DNA of 64,000 nucleotides, from the NCBI GenBank assembly GCA_026708115.1, contig JAPOVL010000019.1, positions 1-64,000 of the forward strand, written 5' to 3'. The stretch is from Chloroflexota bacterium. Lineage in GTDB: Bacteria > Chloroflexota > Anaerolineae > Aggregatilineales > Phototrophicaceae. The notes beneath the pieces were generated by a model. That model had not been told where the DNA came from and ran no database searches. It was given only the letters and a program-made list of their open reading frames with translations. The position numbers were made by a program, and so were the translations under genes. Positions within the stretch are counted from its first letter, which is position 1, and each line of letters begins with the position of its first letter. Below, one piece after another: positions 26,104 through 34,931 of the stretch.

Positions 26104-29100
26104 ATGTTGACCACGCCCAACCGGCAGAATGAAAACGCCTTGTACCAGTTGCTGTCGGCCCGCGTCTCGCTCAACTGGGAAGTCGCGGCATATCTGGTCA
26201 TTCTATTCTTGGCCCTCTTTACGCGTTTTTTCATCCTGGACCAGCGCGTGATGAGCCACGACGAAAGCCTGCATACGCGCTTCGCCTACAATCTGTATAA
26301 CGAAGGAAACTTCACGCATACGCCGCTGATGCACGGCCCAGTTCTTTTTCATGCCACAGCATTGTCGTATTTCCTTTTTGGCGATAGCGATTTTTCCGGC
26401 CGGATTTACACCGCTGTTCTGGGTGTCTTGATGGTGATGTTTCCCATGCTCTTGCGACGATGGCTGGGCAAGTGGGGGGCAGTGCTGGCTGCGCTAATGA
26501 TCTTGATATCGCCGCTTCTGCTCTACTACAACCGCTATATTCGCCATGATACGCCGTCGATCTTTTTCGGCTTAATCATGGTTTATTGCATATTACAATA
26601 TATCAACGGCTCGTCGCGATTCCGCAGGCGCGCCTACTGGCTGTACATCTTTGCCGCCGCCATGATTCTAAACCTCGGCTCCAAAGAGACGGCATTCATT
26701 TACATCGCAATATTCGGCAGTTTCCTCTGCATCTATTTCCTGACTCGTCTGACGCAACATCTCTACGACCTGGAAGGCAAACCGCTCTTCTACCTGCTTG
26801 TCTTGGGTATCCTTGTAGGCGGCGTCATGACGCTGGGCATGTACATCATCGTTGATATCGTACCGGCCCAAATCATCCCCGGGCGCGGCACTCCCTGGGG
26901 CGACCTTTCCGACTTGCAGCGCTCAAGTTGGGCAAAGTGGATGTTGCTAACGTTGTTTGCGGCGCTATTCGTGCCCATCAGCACAGCGCTTTTTGCATTC
27001 CGTGGTGGATGGAAGCGCATCCCTGGACGCGAACTGGCATTGATCCTGTTTATCGCGCTGGTAACGGCATTTGGCCTGCTTTTCATTGAGGAATTGTCGC
27101 ATTTCCCCAGCCAAACGGAGACTGCCGAGCCCGTTGTCCCCGGTGCTGCAGAAGTCTCAGAGGAAACCGCGCCGCCGGGCGAGCCGATCAATTGGGCGCC
27201 TTTGTTTGCGCTGTGGCTGATTCTTGTGACCGCGGTTGCGTATCTGATACGCGATGCCCGGCGCGCTGCTCGCATCAGGGCCGAGTCGCGAGAAAGCAAA
27301 GATAGACCCGGCTTATGGGGCTTTCTGTACCAGTTCCCCGAAGTGGATCTGATTGTATTAATCGCAACCCTTATCTTGCCCTGGACAACTGCCCTCTTCC
27401 CGCGCTTGATGGGTGGCAGCAACGACGCGCATGCCCGGCTCGCGCAAGCGCTGCCCGAAGCTGTCTACAACATCATTGTTAGCTTGCCTGGTCTGGGTTC
27501 CTACGAAAGTATTGGCAGGTTCCTGCTCGGCGGCTATGCCTTCGTGCCGCTATTCGTTCTGATGGTGGTGCTCGGACTGACTTGGAATTGGAGGCGGTGG
27601 CTGGTATCGGCCATCATATTCCACGTTCTTTTCGCGTTTTTCTTCACGACCGTCTTCACCAACATTACAGGTTTGGCTTCCGGCATGGTATACAGCTTGG
27701 GCTATTGGCTGGAGCAACAAGGTGTGCGCAGAGGGAGCCAGCCGCAGTACTACTACTTGCTGATTATCTTGCCGGTTTACGAATACCTGCCCATCGTCGG
27801 GAGCGTGACCGCGATGTTCGCCGGGGTGACCGGATTCTGGAATCTGCGACGCGGGCGCATGATCGCCCGGGACGACGCGCGCAGACGGGAAGTTGGCGAG
27901 TCGCTTCAAGAATTCTTTGCCGATACCGTCGCCGGGGGAGCGCCCGAGGGCGCGTCGAAATTGGGGACGGTATCCGAGCAAACGAGCCCGGTAGCCAGCT
28001 CAGAATCGGCCGACGCCAATGTCACCCCAACCGAGGAGCAAGTCCCGCCCAGAGACAAGACTCTAACGATTGATGCGGGATCAGGCGACCAGCCGCGGTC
28101 GTATCTGCGTCGATTGCCATTCTTGCTTTTGCTCGCTTGGTGGGCAGTTCTGAATCTCGTAGGCTATTCACTGGCGGGCGAAAAGATGCCTTGGCTGGGC
28201 ACGCATTTGACCACACCCATGATCCTGCTCACCGCCTGGTACTTCGGCGGGGTTTTCGCACGTATCGACAGGACCTTGTTCTTGTCGCGCGGCTGGATGG
28301 CGCTATTGATCATGCCGGTCTTTTTGATATGCCTCGCGCAAACGATTGGCGCCTTCATTGTTGGTGATCCGCCATTTGCCGGGCTGGCGCAGGTTGAATT
28401 GGAGCGAACCTACGAGTGGCTGCTGTCCCTGCTGCTTGTGGTTATTTTCGGATACATGCTGGTACGTATCGCAGGTCTTACCAGTTGGATTCACATCCGC
28501 CGCCTCACTGCGGTTACCCTGTTCAGTCTGCTAAGTCTTTTGACGTTCCGTACCGCCTGGATGGCCTCCTTTATCAACTATGACCTGGCGACCGAGTACC
28601 TAGTTTACGCGCATGCTGCGCCAGCGGTGAAATGGGTGCTCCAAGACATTGAAGAAATGAGCCTGCGCGTTACAGATAGCAAGGATCTCAAACTGGCTTA
28701 CGACGACGAGGTGTCCTGGCCCTATAGCTGGTATTTCCGTGACTTTACTTCCGCGTCATTTGTCGGCGCCAACCCGACCGTGCAGAACCTGGAAGACCGC
28801 GCCTACGTCGTTGTTGGATCCGGTCATCGCGGTGATGTGGAGCCTATCCTGGAAGACAGATACGTCCGTTTTGATCACATCCGCATGTGGTGGCCCATGC
28901 AGGAGTACTTCAACTTGACTCCAGAGCGCATACTCAACGCCCTCGATTTTTCGCCGGAAAATCTTCAAGCGTCCCGAATTCGCCGCGGCATTTTCGATAT
29001 CTGGTGGAATAGAGATTACGACCGCTATGGCGACGCCACCGGCAAAGACTTCTCGCTTAACAACTGGCCGGTATCCGACCGCATGCACGTTTATGTCCGA

Positions 29101-30096
29101 AAAGACTTCGCGTCTCAGATCTGGGAATATGGAGTTGGCGAGGGCGAGGTCAAGAGCAACCTGCCAACTGAAGTTAATCTATGTACTGCCAACTGGCAGC
29201 AACTGCGCCCCATAATCGAATTCGATACGGCTCAACACGCTCTCATCCAACCGCTAGGCATCGCCGCCGGCAAGGGCTTGGTCTACGTCGTCGACGAAAA
29301 CCAGAATCAAGTATTCGCCTATCGAAGTGACGGCATCTTCGCGCGGACATATGGCAATGACGGCTTGCTCTCTTTCAATCGACCGAATGGCATCGCAACG
29401 ATGTCAAATGGCGAGGTCTTGGTTGCGGACACATGGAACTATCAAATCCAACAATTCGATCCGGATGGCAATCCACTTGTCCAATGGGGCCAACCCGGCG
29501 AATACGGCTTTGCTGCGCCGACTGACCCCCACGATGGATTCTGGGGACCTCGCGATGTAGCAGTGGACAGCGAAGGCCGTGTCTATGTCGCGGACACTGG
29601 CAACAAGCGTGTACGCGTTTATGAAATCGAGGACAACGAGGCCGTGCATCTGCGCGACATAGGCAGTGGCGGCAGCGGGCCAGGAGAGTTGGACGAGCCG
29701 AGCGGTCTGGCCCTACATTCAGACGGGCGACTTTTTGTTGCGGATACCTGGAACCGAAGGATCGCGGTATTTGATTTGATGGGCAATCATCTGAACAATT
29801 TCCGCGTACGCGGCTGGTATAACAATACCTTTAACCGACCTTACTTGGGCTTGGACGAGACTCGCAATATGCTCTACGTTAGCGATCCCGACGGCCTTCG
29901 TATTCTGGTCTACAATCCATCTGGCGAATGCATTGGCAGCTTTGGGCAGGACGGCGATGTATCCGCCGATGGACAGTTCCAAGCAATTGGCGGTATCGCC
30001 GTCGATGATGAGGGTTACGTTTATGTGAGCGACTCGGCAGCCGGCAAAGTGCTAAAGTTTCCTCCCTTCTTGGACGCAGGAAACGAATCTGGATGA
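26104..30096 (+). CDS. Agl23-like (TIGR03663-type) membrane protein fused to NHL beta-propeller
   Basis: 1330 residues. The first 850 carry the Agl23-like GT-C part: a first helix (about 19-40), the acidic loop RVMSHDESLHTRFAYNLY with Asp53-Glu54, the TPLMHGPVLFHATALSYFLFGDSDFSGR stretch, and about 15 helices interrupted by two long hydrophilic loops (about 335-410 and 590-660). From about 1040 to 1325 there are five or so NHL repeats (for example PLGIAAGKGLVYVVDENQNQ, VLVADTWNYQIQQF, VYVADTGNKRVRVY, LFVADTWNRRIAVF), which should form an extracytoplasmic beta-propeller for binding. Agl23 is linked to S-layer protein glycosylation in haloarchaea by gene association. It ends the glycan block; the next gene has its own promoter. 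Confidence 0.88.
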   Translation: MLTTPNRQNENALYQLLSARVSLNWEVAAYLVILFLALFTRFFILDQRVMSHDESLHTRFAYNLYNEGNFTHTPLMHGPVLFHATALSYFLFGDSDFSGRIYTAVLGVLMVMFPMLLRRWLGKWGAVLAALMILISPLLLYYNRYIRHDTPSIFFGLIMVYCILQYINGSSRFRRRAYWLYIFAAAMILNLGSKETAFIYIAIFGSFLCIYFLTRLTQHLYDLEGKPLFYLLVLGILVGGVMTLGMYIIVDIVPAQIIPGRGTPWGDLSDLQRSSWAKWMLLTLFAALFVPISTALFAFRGGWKRIPGRELALILFIALVTAFGLLFIEELSHFPSQTETAEPVVPGAAEVSEETAPPGEPINWAPLFALWLILVTAVAYLIRDARRAARIRAESRESKDRPGLWGFLYQFPEVDLIVLIATLILPWTTALFPRLMGGSNDAHARLAQALPEAVYNIIVSLPGLGSYESIGRFLLGGYAFVPLFVLMVVLGLTWNWRRWLVSAIIFHVLFAFFFTTVFTNITGLASGMVYSLGYWLEQQGVRRGSQPQYYYLLIILPVYEYLPIVGSVTAMFAGVTGFWNLRRGRMIARDDARRREVGESLQEFFADTVAGGAPEGASKLGTVSEQTSPVASSESADANVTPTEEQVPPRDKTLTIDAGSGDQPRSYLRRLPFLLLLAWWAVLNLVGYSLAGEKMPWLGTHLTTPMILLTAWYFGGVFARIDRTLFLSRGWMALLIMPVFLICLAQTIGAFIVGDPPFAGLAQVELERTYEWLLSLLLVVIFGYMLVRIAGLTSWIHIRRLTAVTLFSLLSLLTFRTAWMASFINYDLATEYLVYAHAAPAVKWVLQDIEEMSLRVTDSKDLKLAYDDEVSWPYSWYFRDFTSASFVGANPTVQNLEDRAYVVVGSGHRGDVEPILEDRYVRFDHIRMWWPMQEYFNLTPERILNALDFSPENLQASRIRRGIFDIWWNRDYDRYGDATGKDFSLNNWPVSDRMHVYVRKDFASQIWEYGVGEGEVKSNLPTEVNLCTANWQQLRPIIEFDTAQHALIQPLGIAAGKGLVYVVDENQNQVFAYRSDGIFARTYGNDGLLSFNRPNGIATMSNGEVLVADTWNYQIQQFDPDGNPLVQWGQPGEYGFAAPTDPHDGFWGPRDVAVDSEGRVYVADTGNKRVRVYEIEDNEAVHLRDIGSGGSGPGELDEPSGLALHSDGRLFVADTWNRRIAVFDLMGNHLNNFRVRGWYNNTFNRPYLGLDETRNMLYVSDPDGLRILVYNPSGECIGSFGQDGDVSADGQFQAIGGIAVDDEGYVYVSDSAAGKVLKFPPFLDAGNESG

Positions 30097-30158
30097 CTCT
30101 CAGACATCCATGAACAACTAGGCCAATGGGCAAGTCATGGAGCGCATGTAGCCCCGTC

Positions 30159-30187
30159 TTGACGACTTTGCGCCGCCATGATAAAAT
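30159..30187 (+). promoter_or_regulatory. promoter of the nusA operon
   Basis: TTGACG (30159-30164), 17 bp, TAAAAT (30182-30187), with TG at 30179-30180 adding an extended -10. A start near 30194 gives a nusA leader of about 175 nt containing two hairpins. The seven-gene operon to truB or ribF probably starts here. Confidence 0.8.
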
Positions 30188-30214
30188 GTAGCCATAAGTA
30201 AGATTTCGCAAAAG

Positions 30215-30312
30215 AAGTGGGCAACCCCCACTTTTCGTTTTATATTGCGTCTTTGTTCGCCTCTGTCGTTGAAACAGGCGAGGCAAACCGCAAATGTGAT
30301 GCTATGCGGTTT
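30215..30312 (+). promoter_or_regulatory. structured nusA leader with two attenuator-like hairpins
   Basis: Hairpin one pairs AAGTGGG (30215-30221) with CCCACTT (30227-30233) and is followed by TTTTCGTTTT. Hairpin two pairs AAACCGCA (30285-30292) with TGCGGTTT (30305-30312) and continues T-AGAG. The first is like the short GTGGG/CCCAC hairpin that in many bacteria precedes rimP at the head of this operon. Here rimP is absent and the hairpin precedes nusA. NusA is known to affect termination at such structures, so autoregulation is plausible but unproven. Confidence 0.55.
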
Positions 30313-30368
30313 TAGAGAGCAAGACACAGCAATGGAAAGCGGCAACTTGGCTTTCGGAGTGAAATACG

Positions 30369-32366
30369 ATGTCATCTAATGAATTGCAAATCGCCTTCAA
30401 CGAGATCTCCCAATTGCGCGATCTTCCAGAAGAGGTTGTGCTGGAAGCTTTGGAAAGCGCCTTGGTTTCCGCATATCGGAAAGACTCGGGCGCGAGCTCG
30501 GCACAAGCGATTGAAGCGGAGATCGATCCCGAAACAGGCCGTGCCAAGGTCTTTGTGGAAAAAGAGGTGGTCGATGACGTCTTGACCGATGCCACCGAAG
30601 TAACGCTGGAGTCGGCCAGGTTCTACAATCCGGAAGCGGAGATTCACGATGTCGTGATGGTTCAAGTCGAGCATACAACCAAAAGCTTTGGACGTATCGC
30701 CGCCCAAACCGCCAAACAGGTCATCTTGCAGAAAATCCGTGAAGCGGAACGCAACGCCTTGTACGATGAGTTTATTACCCGCGAGGGCGACTTGATCACG
30801 GGTACCGTGCAAAGCGTCAATTCTAAGCAGGTAACGCTGAGCCTGGGCCGCGCGGAGGCCGATCTGATTCGACAGCAACAGATTCCGGGCGAGCGTTATC
30901 GCACGCACGAAAAGATCCGCGTTTTTATCATGGAAGTGAAGAAGAGTAATCGCGGACCACAAATCCTGGTGAGCCGCGCTCATCGCAATATGCTGCGCCG
31001 ACTGCTGGAATATGAAGTGCCAGAGATATACAATGGGCAAGTCGAGATCAAGAATATCGCGCGCGAAGCGGGTCATCGATCAAAGGTGGCGGTCTCAGCG
31101 TTGCAAGATGGCATTGATCCGGTAGGCGCCTGCGTCGGCATGCGCGGGATCCGCATACAAAACATCGTAAAGGAACTCCACAACGAAAAGATTGACGTCA
31201 TTGAATGGAATACCGACGCCGTCGCCTTCATTTCGAAAGCCTTGAGCCCGGCGCGGGTTACGGGAGTCTTCCTGGATGACGACCCGATCGACGGCAAGAC
31301 GGCCGTCGTCATTGTCCCCGACGACCAATTGTCGCTGGCAATTGGCCGCGAAGGTCAGAACGCGCGTTTGGCTGCCAAGCTTACCGGCTGGCGCATCGAC
31401 ATCAAGAGCGTGGTGGAAACGGTCCAAGGCGCGCTGGAGAATCTCGACGTGCCGCCTCTGGATGTATTAACCGAAAAGCATGCCGATATGGTTGCCGAAT
31501 CACTCCGTATCATGGAAAAGAAGAGCATGGAACTCACCGTCATGCCAGAGGAGTACAAGACGCTGGGTCGCTTTGCCGAAGTTGTCGAGCAGCTCTTGCA
31601 AGAGCAGCGTAACGAGGCCCGAGAGATTTACCTGCGCGAACGTGAAGCGGTCAAAGCTACACTGACTCCTCAATTGTTCGAGCTGCCCCTGGACGTACTG
31701 GCGGTATCGCAGGAGATTCTCGATATCCTCGAGCCTTATGAAAACGTTGGCGAGGCGATGCTTTCCTGCCTGGTTGATGAAGAGATTGTGGCGCGCAAGC
31801 TCAGCGCCTTGGAGGGCGAGCCAATGGCCGAAGTCCAGGCAGCGCTCGACTCCGTCATGGCTGCGGACATCGACGCCTTACTCCTGGAAGCGATTTCAAT
31901 TGAGGATGACGAAGACGCAGTTGAGCCCGGCGATGAAGCGGCCGCAAGCGATGCGGTCGAAGCGCAGCAAGCCGAAAGCGCCGAAGATGGAGCGGAGGAA
32001 GAATCCGCCGAACAAGATGTCCTGCTGGACGCTTTTGGGCAGCCAATCCCGCAAGAGACAATGGAACCGGCCGTCGCCGGCGTGGCAATTGCCGAATCCG
32101 GCGCTGCCGAACAAGCGCCCGTTGCGGTCCCAACCAAAGAAGGTCCGCGCCCGGACAGCCCGGAAAGTGGGCAATTCGAAGCAGAAGAAGACGAAGCCGG
32201 GTTTGAACTGGATCGCAGCAAGGGCAAAAAACAGCGGCGCAAGGATCGCCAAAAGCGTCGTCAACTGGTTTTGGACGAGAAGAGCGGCGAAGTCATCGCC
32301 AAACGGCGGCGCAAGGGGCGGCGCGGCAGCTGGGACGAGGAAACCTGGGAAGATTACGACTACTAG
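30369..32366 (+). CDS. nusA: transcription termination/antitermination factor NusA
   Basis: Binds RNA polymerase and nascent RNA and modulates pausing, termination and antitermination. At 665 residues it is long for the family, which usually has 350-500. The N-terminal domain (about 1-125) is followed by the S1 domain (about 137-200, [21 protein letters not shown]) and two KH domains (about 200-345, including [18 protein letters not shown] and [18 protein letters not shown]). Beyond about 360 come helical segments, then a low-complexity stretch rich in Glu/Ala (about 515-610), and a basic tail [15 protein letters not shown] ending in acidic and aromatic residues. GGAG lies about 10 bases before the ATG. 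First gene of its operon. Confidence 0.97.
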   Translation: MSSNELQIAFNEISQLRDLPEEVVLEALESALVSAYRKDSGASSAQAIEAEIDPETGRAKVFVEKEVVDDVLTDATEVTLESARFYNPEAEIHDVVMVQVEHTTKSFGRIAAQTAKQVILQKIREAERNALYDEFITREGDLITGTVQSVNSKQVTLSLGRAEADLIRQQQIPGERYRTHEKIRVFIMEVKKSNRGPQILVSRAHRNMLRRLLEYEVPEIYNGQVEIKNIAREAGHRSKVAVSALQDGIDPVGACVGMRGIRIQNIVKELHNEKIDVIEWNTDAVAFISKALSPARVTGVFLDDDPIDGKTAVVIVPDDQLSLAIGREGQNARLAAKLTGWRIDIKSVVETVQGALENLDVPPLDVLTEKHADMVAESLRIMEKKSMELTVMPEEYKTLGRFAEVVEQLLQEQRNEAREIYLREREAVKATLTPQLFELPLDVLAVSQEILDILEPYENVGEAMLSCLVDEEIVARKLSALEGEPMAEVQAALDSVMAADIDALLLEAISIEDDEDAVEPGDEAAASDAVEAQQAESAEDGAEEESAEQDVLLDAFGQPIPQETMEPAVAGVAIAESGAAEQAPVAVPTKEGPRPDSPESGQFEAEEDEAGFELDRSKGKKQRRKDRQKRRQLVLDEKSGEVIAKRRRKGRRGSWDEETWEDYDY

Positions 32367-32397
32367 TGCATGAGCCGCTATCCAAAAGGAGCGCGTA

Positions 32398-32658
32398 GTG
32401 GGCAGCAAGCATCGTCCGCAGCGCAGTTGCGTGGTTTGTCGTGACAAGATGGACAAGAGAAGCTTGACGCGGCTTGTATTCGTCGATAACAACCTAAGAA
32501 TTGACGAGAGTGGAAAAATGAACGGGCGCGGGGCATATTTGTGCGGCAAAGCAAATTGCTGGGATGCCGCCGCGACACGCAAGGTCTTGGATGCGGCACT
32601 GCGCCGGGAACTACATGATGACGATCGTAGCTATTTGCGGCACATGAAACCAACATGA
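32398..32658 (+). CDS. ylxR: YlxR (RnpM-like) RNA-binding protein
   Basis: An 86-residue protein of the DUF448/YlxR family, found almost always between nusA and infB. The motif CVVCRDKMDKRSLTRLVF and GRGAYLCGKANCW are characteristic. In Bacillus subtilis the family member binds RNase P RNA; a wider role in RNA metabolism is likely. Translation starts at GTG with AAGGAG upstream, 31 bp after the nusA stop. The ylxQ (L7Ae-like) gene that often follows is absent. A hairpin in the gap before infB (GGCAGGA 32677-32683 with TCCTGCC 32691-32697) has no T run. Confidence 0.92.
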   Translation: MGSKHRPQRSCVVCRDKMDKRSLTRLVFVDNNLRIDESGKMNGRGAYLCGKANCWDAAATRKVLDAALRRELHDDDRSYLRHMKPT

Positions 32659-32730
32659 CAACCATCCGCTAGAACCGGCAGGACCGCATATCCTGCCCCG
32701 GACAGTGCTCCAAAACTGAAGGAGGTAGGT

Positions 32731-34542
32731 ATGGTAGAAACTTCAAACGTGATTCTTGTTCCCGATTTCTTGACAGTACGCGAACTCGCCGAGTTGATCG
32801 ATTCCAGTCCCATCGACGTGATGAAGCGGTTGATTACCAACGGCATCATGGCGTCCATAAATCAGCAAATCGATTTCGATACGGCCGCTATCGTTATCGA
32901 AGAGATGGGCTTCACCGCGCAATCCGCAAGCGCGGTTGCCGCCGCCGAAGAAGAGGAAAAACGCGCCGAAGAACGTGAAGAAAAATGGAGCGCCATGTAT
33001 CTGGGCGAGACGCCTGATACGTTAATCGCGCGCCCGCCGATCATCACGATTCTGGGCCATGTCGACCATGGAAAGACTACGCTGCTGGACACGATCCGCA
33101 AGACCGCGGTCGCGGAAGGCGAAGCGGGCGGCATCACCCAACATATTGGCGCATATCAGGCGCAGCACGATGGACGTATCCTGACATTTCTGGATACGCC
33201 CGGCCACGAAGCCTTTACCGCGATGCGCGCGCGTGGCGCCCAAGGCGCGGATATCGCTATCCTGGTGGTGGCCGCCGATGATGGTGTCATGCCCACCACG
33301 CGTGAAGCGCTAGACCATGCGCGCGCAGCCAACCTGCCGCTGGTGGTCGCAATCACCAAGATTGACAGAAACAACGCCAATGCCGATCTCGTCAAACAGC
33401 AACTGGCAGAACTTGACCTGATCCCCGACGACTGGGATGGTTCCACCATGATGGTGCCGGTAGATTCCCTCAATGGAGTGGGTATCGAAGATCTGCTAGA
33501 GGCGCTCGTCCTGGTGGCGGACGACAATTCCATCGTGGGCAATCCACAAGGCATATTGCGCGGCACTGTCATTGAAGCCGAGGTGGACCGTAGTCGCGGG
33601 ACCATGGCAACACTGCTGGTCATGAATGGCGCCATGAAACGTGGGGACATCATCGTCGCCGGGACTTCCTACGGCAGGGTCAAAGCCATGTTTGATTCCG
33701 CCGGCAACCCCGTAGAGCGAGCGATTCCTTCTATGCCCGTATCCGTGTTAGGCTTGGACGTGCCACCGGCGCCCGGCGTGTTTTTCGAGATTGTGGCGAA
33801 TGACAAGCTGGCCCGCAGTATTGCCGAAGATCGGCGGCAGCAGGAACGGACTCGTCAGGTAAGCGGACCCGTTCAAGCCGCGATGACGCTTGAAGATCTC
33901 TTCAATCAATTCCAAGCCGGCGAGGCTAAAGAACTGGCGATGGTCTTGAAGACTGATGTCCAGGGATCCATCCAGCCTATCACCGACGAACTCAAAAACA
34001 TATCACAGCGTAACGAAGAAGGCATAGAAGTCCGCGTGCTGCGCCAGGAAGTCGGTCGCATTACCGAATCCGATGTCATGTTGGCAAGCGCATCCAACGC
34101 CATCATTGTTGGCTTCAATGTCGGTGTAGATAATCCCGCGCAATCTTCGGCCGAAGTGCAGGGTGTAGAGATCCGCAAGTACGATGTCATATACAAGCTA
34201 TTTGAAGACATTGAACTGGCATTGTACGGTATGCTCGAGCCCAAATTCGGCGACCAGGTTGTGGGTATTGCCGAAGTGCGTCAGACCTTTAAGATCCCGC
34301 GCGGCGGGGTCATAGCCGGCAGCATGATTAAAGAAGGCGAAGCAAGGCGCAATGCCAAGGCGCGGCTCAAGCGAGGCGAGAAAATCATCATCGACGGCGT
34401 AAACGTCAGTTCGCTAAAGCGATTCCAGGATGATGTACGAGAAGTCCGATCCGGCTTTGAATGCGGCATTGGTCTGGCTGGCGTCAGCGACTTCGAAGAA
34501 GGAGATATTATCGAGTTTTTCGTTCGCGTTCGTGTCAACTAA
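32731..34542 (+). CDS. infB: translation initiation factor IF-2
   Basis: GTPase that brings initiator tRNA to the 30S subunit. The 603-residue form is short, lacking the long N-terminal extension of enteric IF-2: one IF2-N module (about 8-60), a charged helix, then the G domain with G1 GHVDHGKT (109-116), DTPGHEAF and a G4 motif TKID (209-212). Domains II, III and C2 follow (for example ASNAIIVGFNV and FKIPRGGVIAGSMIKEG). Thr209 replaces the Asn of the usual NKID in IF-2; TKxD is tolerated in other GTPases. The ribosome binding site AAGGAGGT before ATG is near perfect. It sits in the nusA operon between ylxR and rbfA. Confidence 0.97.
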   Translation: MVETSNVILVPDFLTVRELAELIDSSPIDVMKRLITNGIMASINQQIDFDTAAIVIEEMGFTAQSASAVAAAEEEEKRAEEREEKWSAMYLGETPDTLIARPPIITILGHVDHGKTTLLDTIRKTAVAEGEAGGITQHIGAYQAQHDGRILTFLDTPGHEAFTAMRARGAQGADIAILVVAADDGVMPTTREALDHARAANLPLVVAITKIDRNNANADLVKQQLAELDLIPDDWDGSTMMVPVDSLNGVGIEDLLEALVLVADDNSIVGNPQGILRGTVIEAEVDRSRGTMATLLVMNGAMKRGDIIVAGTSYGRVKAMFDSAGNPVERAIPSMPVSVLGLDVPPAPGVFFEIVANDKLARSIAEDRRQQERTRQVSGPVQAAMTLEDLFNQFQAGEAKELAMVLKTDVQGSIQPITDELKNISQRNEEGIEVRVLRQEVGRITESDVMLASASNAIIVGFNVGVDNPAQSSAEVQGVEIRKYDVIYKLFEDIELALYGMLEPKFGDQVVGIAEVRQTFKIPRGGVIAGSMIKEGEARRNAKARLKRGEKIIIDGVNVSSLKRFQDDVREVRSGFECGIGLAGVSDFEEGDIIEFFVRVRVN

Positions 34543-34556
34543 TCTGAAAGAAGCGC

Positions 34557-34931
34557 ATGTCGATCAAACAAGGCCGCATGAGCGATCGGATTCAGCAAAT
34601 CCTGAGCCAGTTGCTTTTGCGTGAAATCGCAGATCCGCGCCTGCAAGGCATCACCGTAACCGAGGTTAAGCTTGACCCAGAGCTGATGGTTGCCAAGATC
34701 TACGTCAGCGCGATGGGCGACGAGAGCCGGCAAGATACGGTGATGGCGGGATTGCGGCGCGCCAATGGATTTCTGCGGCGCGAAGTGGGCAAACGCATCC
34801 GTCTGCGCAGTACGCCGGAATTGCATTTCCATTGGGATCATACTCTGGAGCACGCGGAACGAATCAACCAGCTTATCTCAAACCTCGAGATCCCGCCCGA
34901 GTCCGAGAGCGGCCTAGATGCGGACCATTGA
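34557..34931 (+). CDS. rbfA: ribosome-binding factor A
   Basis: A 124-residue single KH-fold protein that helps mature the 16S rRNA 5' end in the 30S subunit. Visible features are SDRIQQILSQLLLREIADPRLQGITVTEVKLDPEL at the N-terminus, AKIYVSAMG, and the RLRSTPELHFHWDHTLEHAERINQL stretch typical of the family's C-terminal half. It starts 14 bp after infB and its last 14 bases overlap the next gene, consistent with a single transcript. An internal ATG at codon 7 (MSDRI) is an alternative start. Confidence 0.95.
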   Translation: MSIKQGRMSDRIQQILSQLLLREIADPRLQGITVTEVKLDPELMVAKIYVSAMGDESRQDTVMAGLRRANGFLRREVGKRIRLRSTPELHFHWDHTLEHAERINQLISNLEIPPESESGLDADH

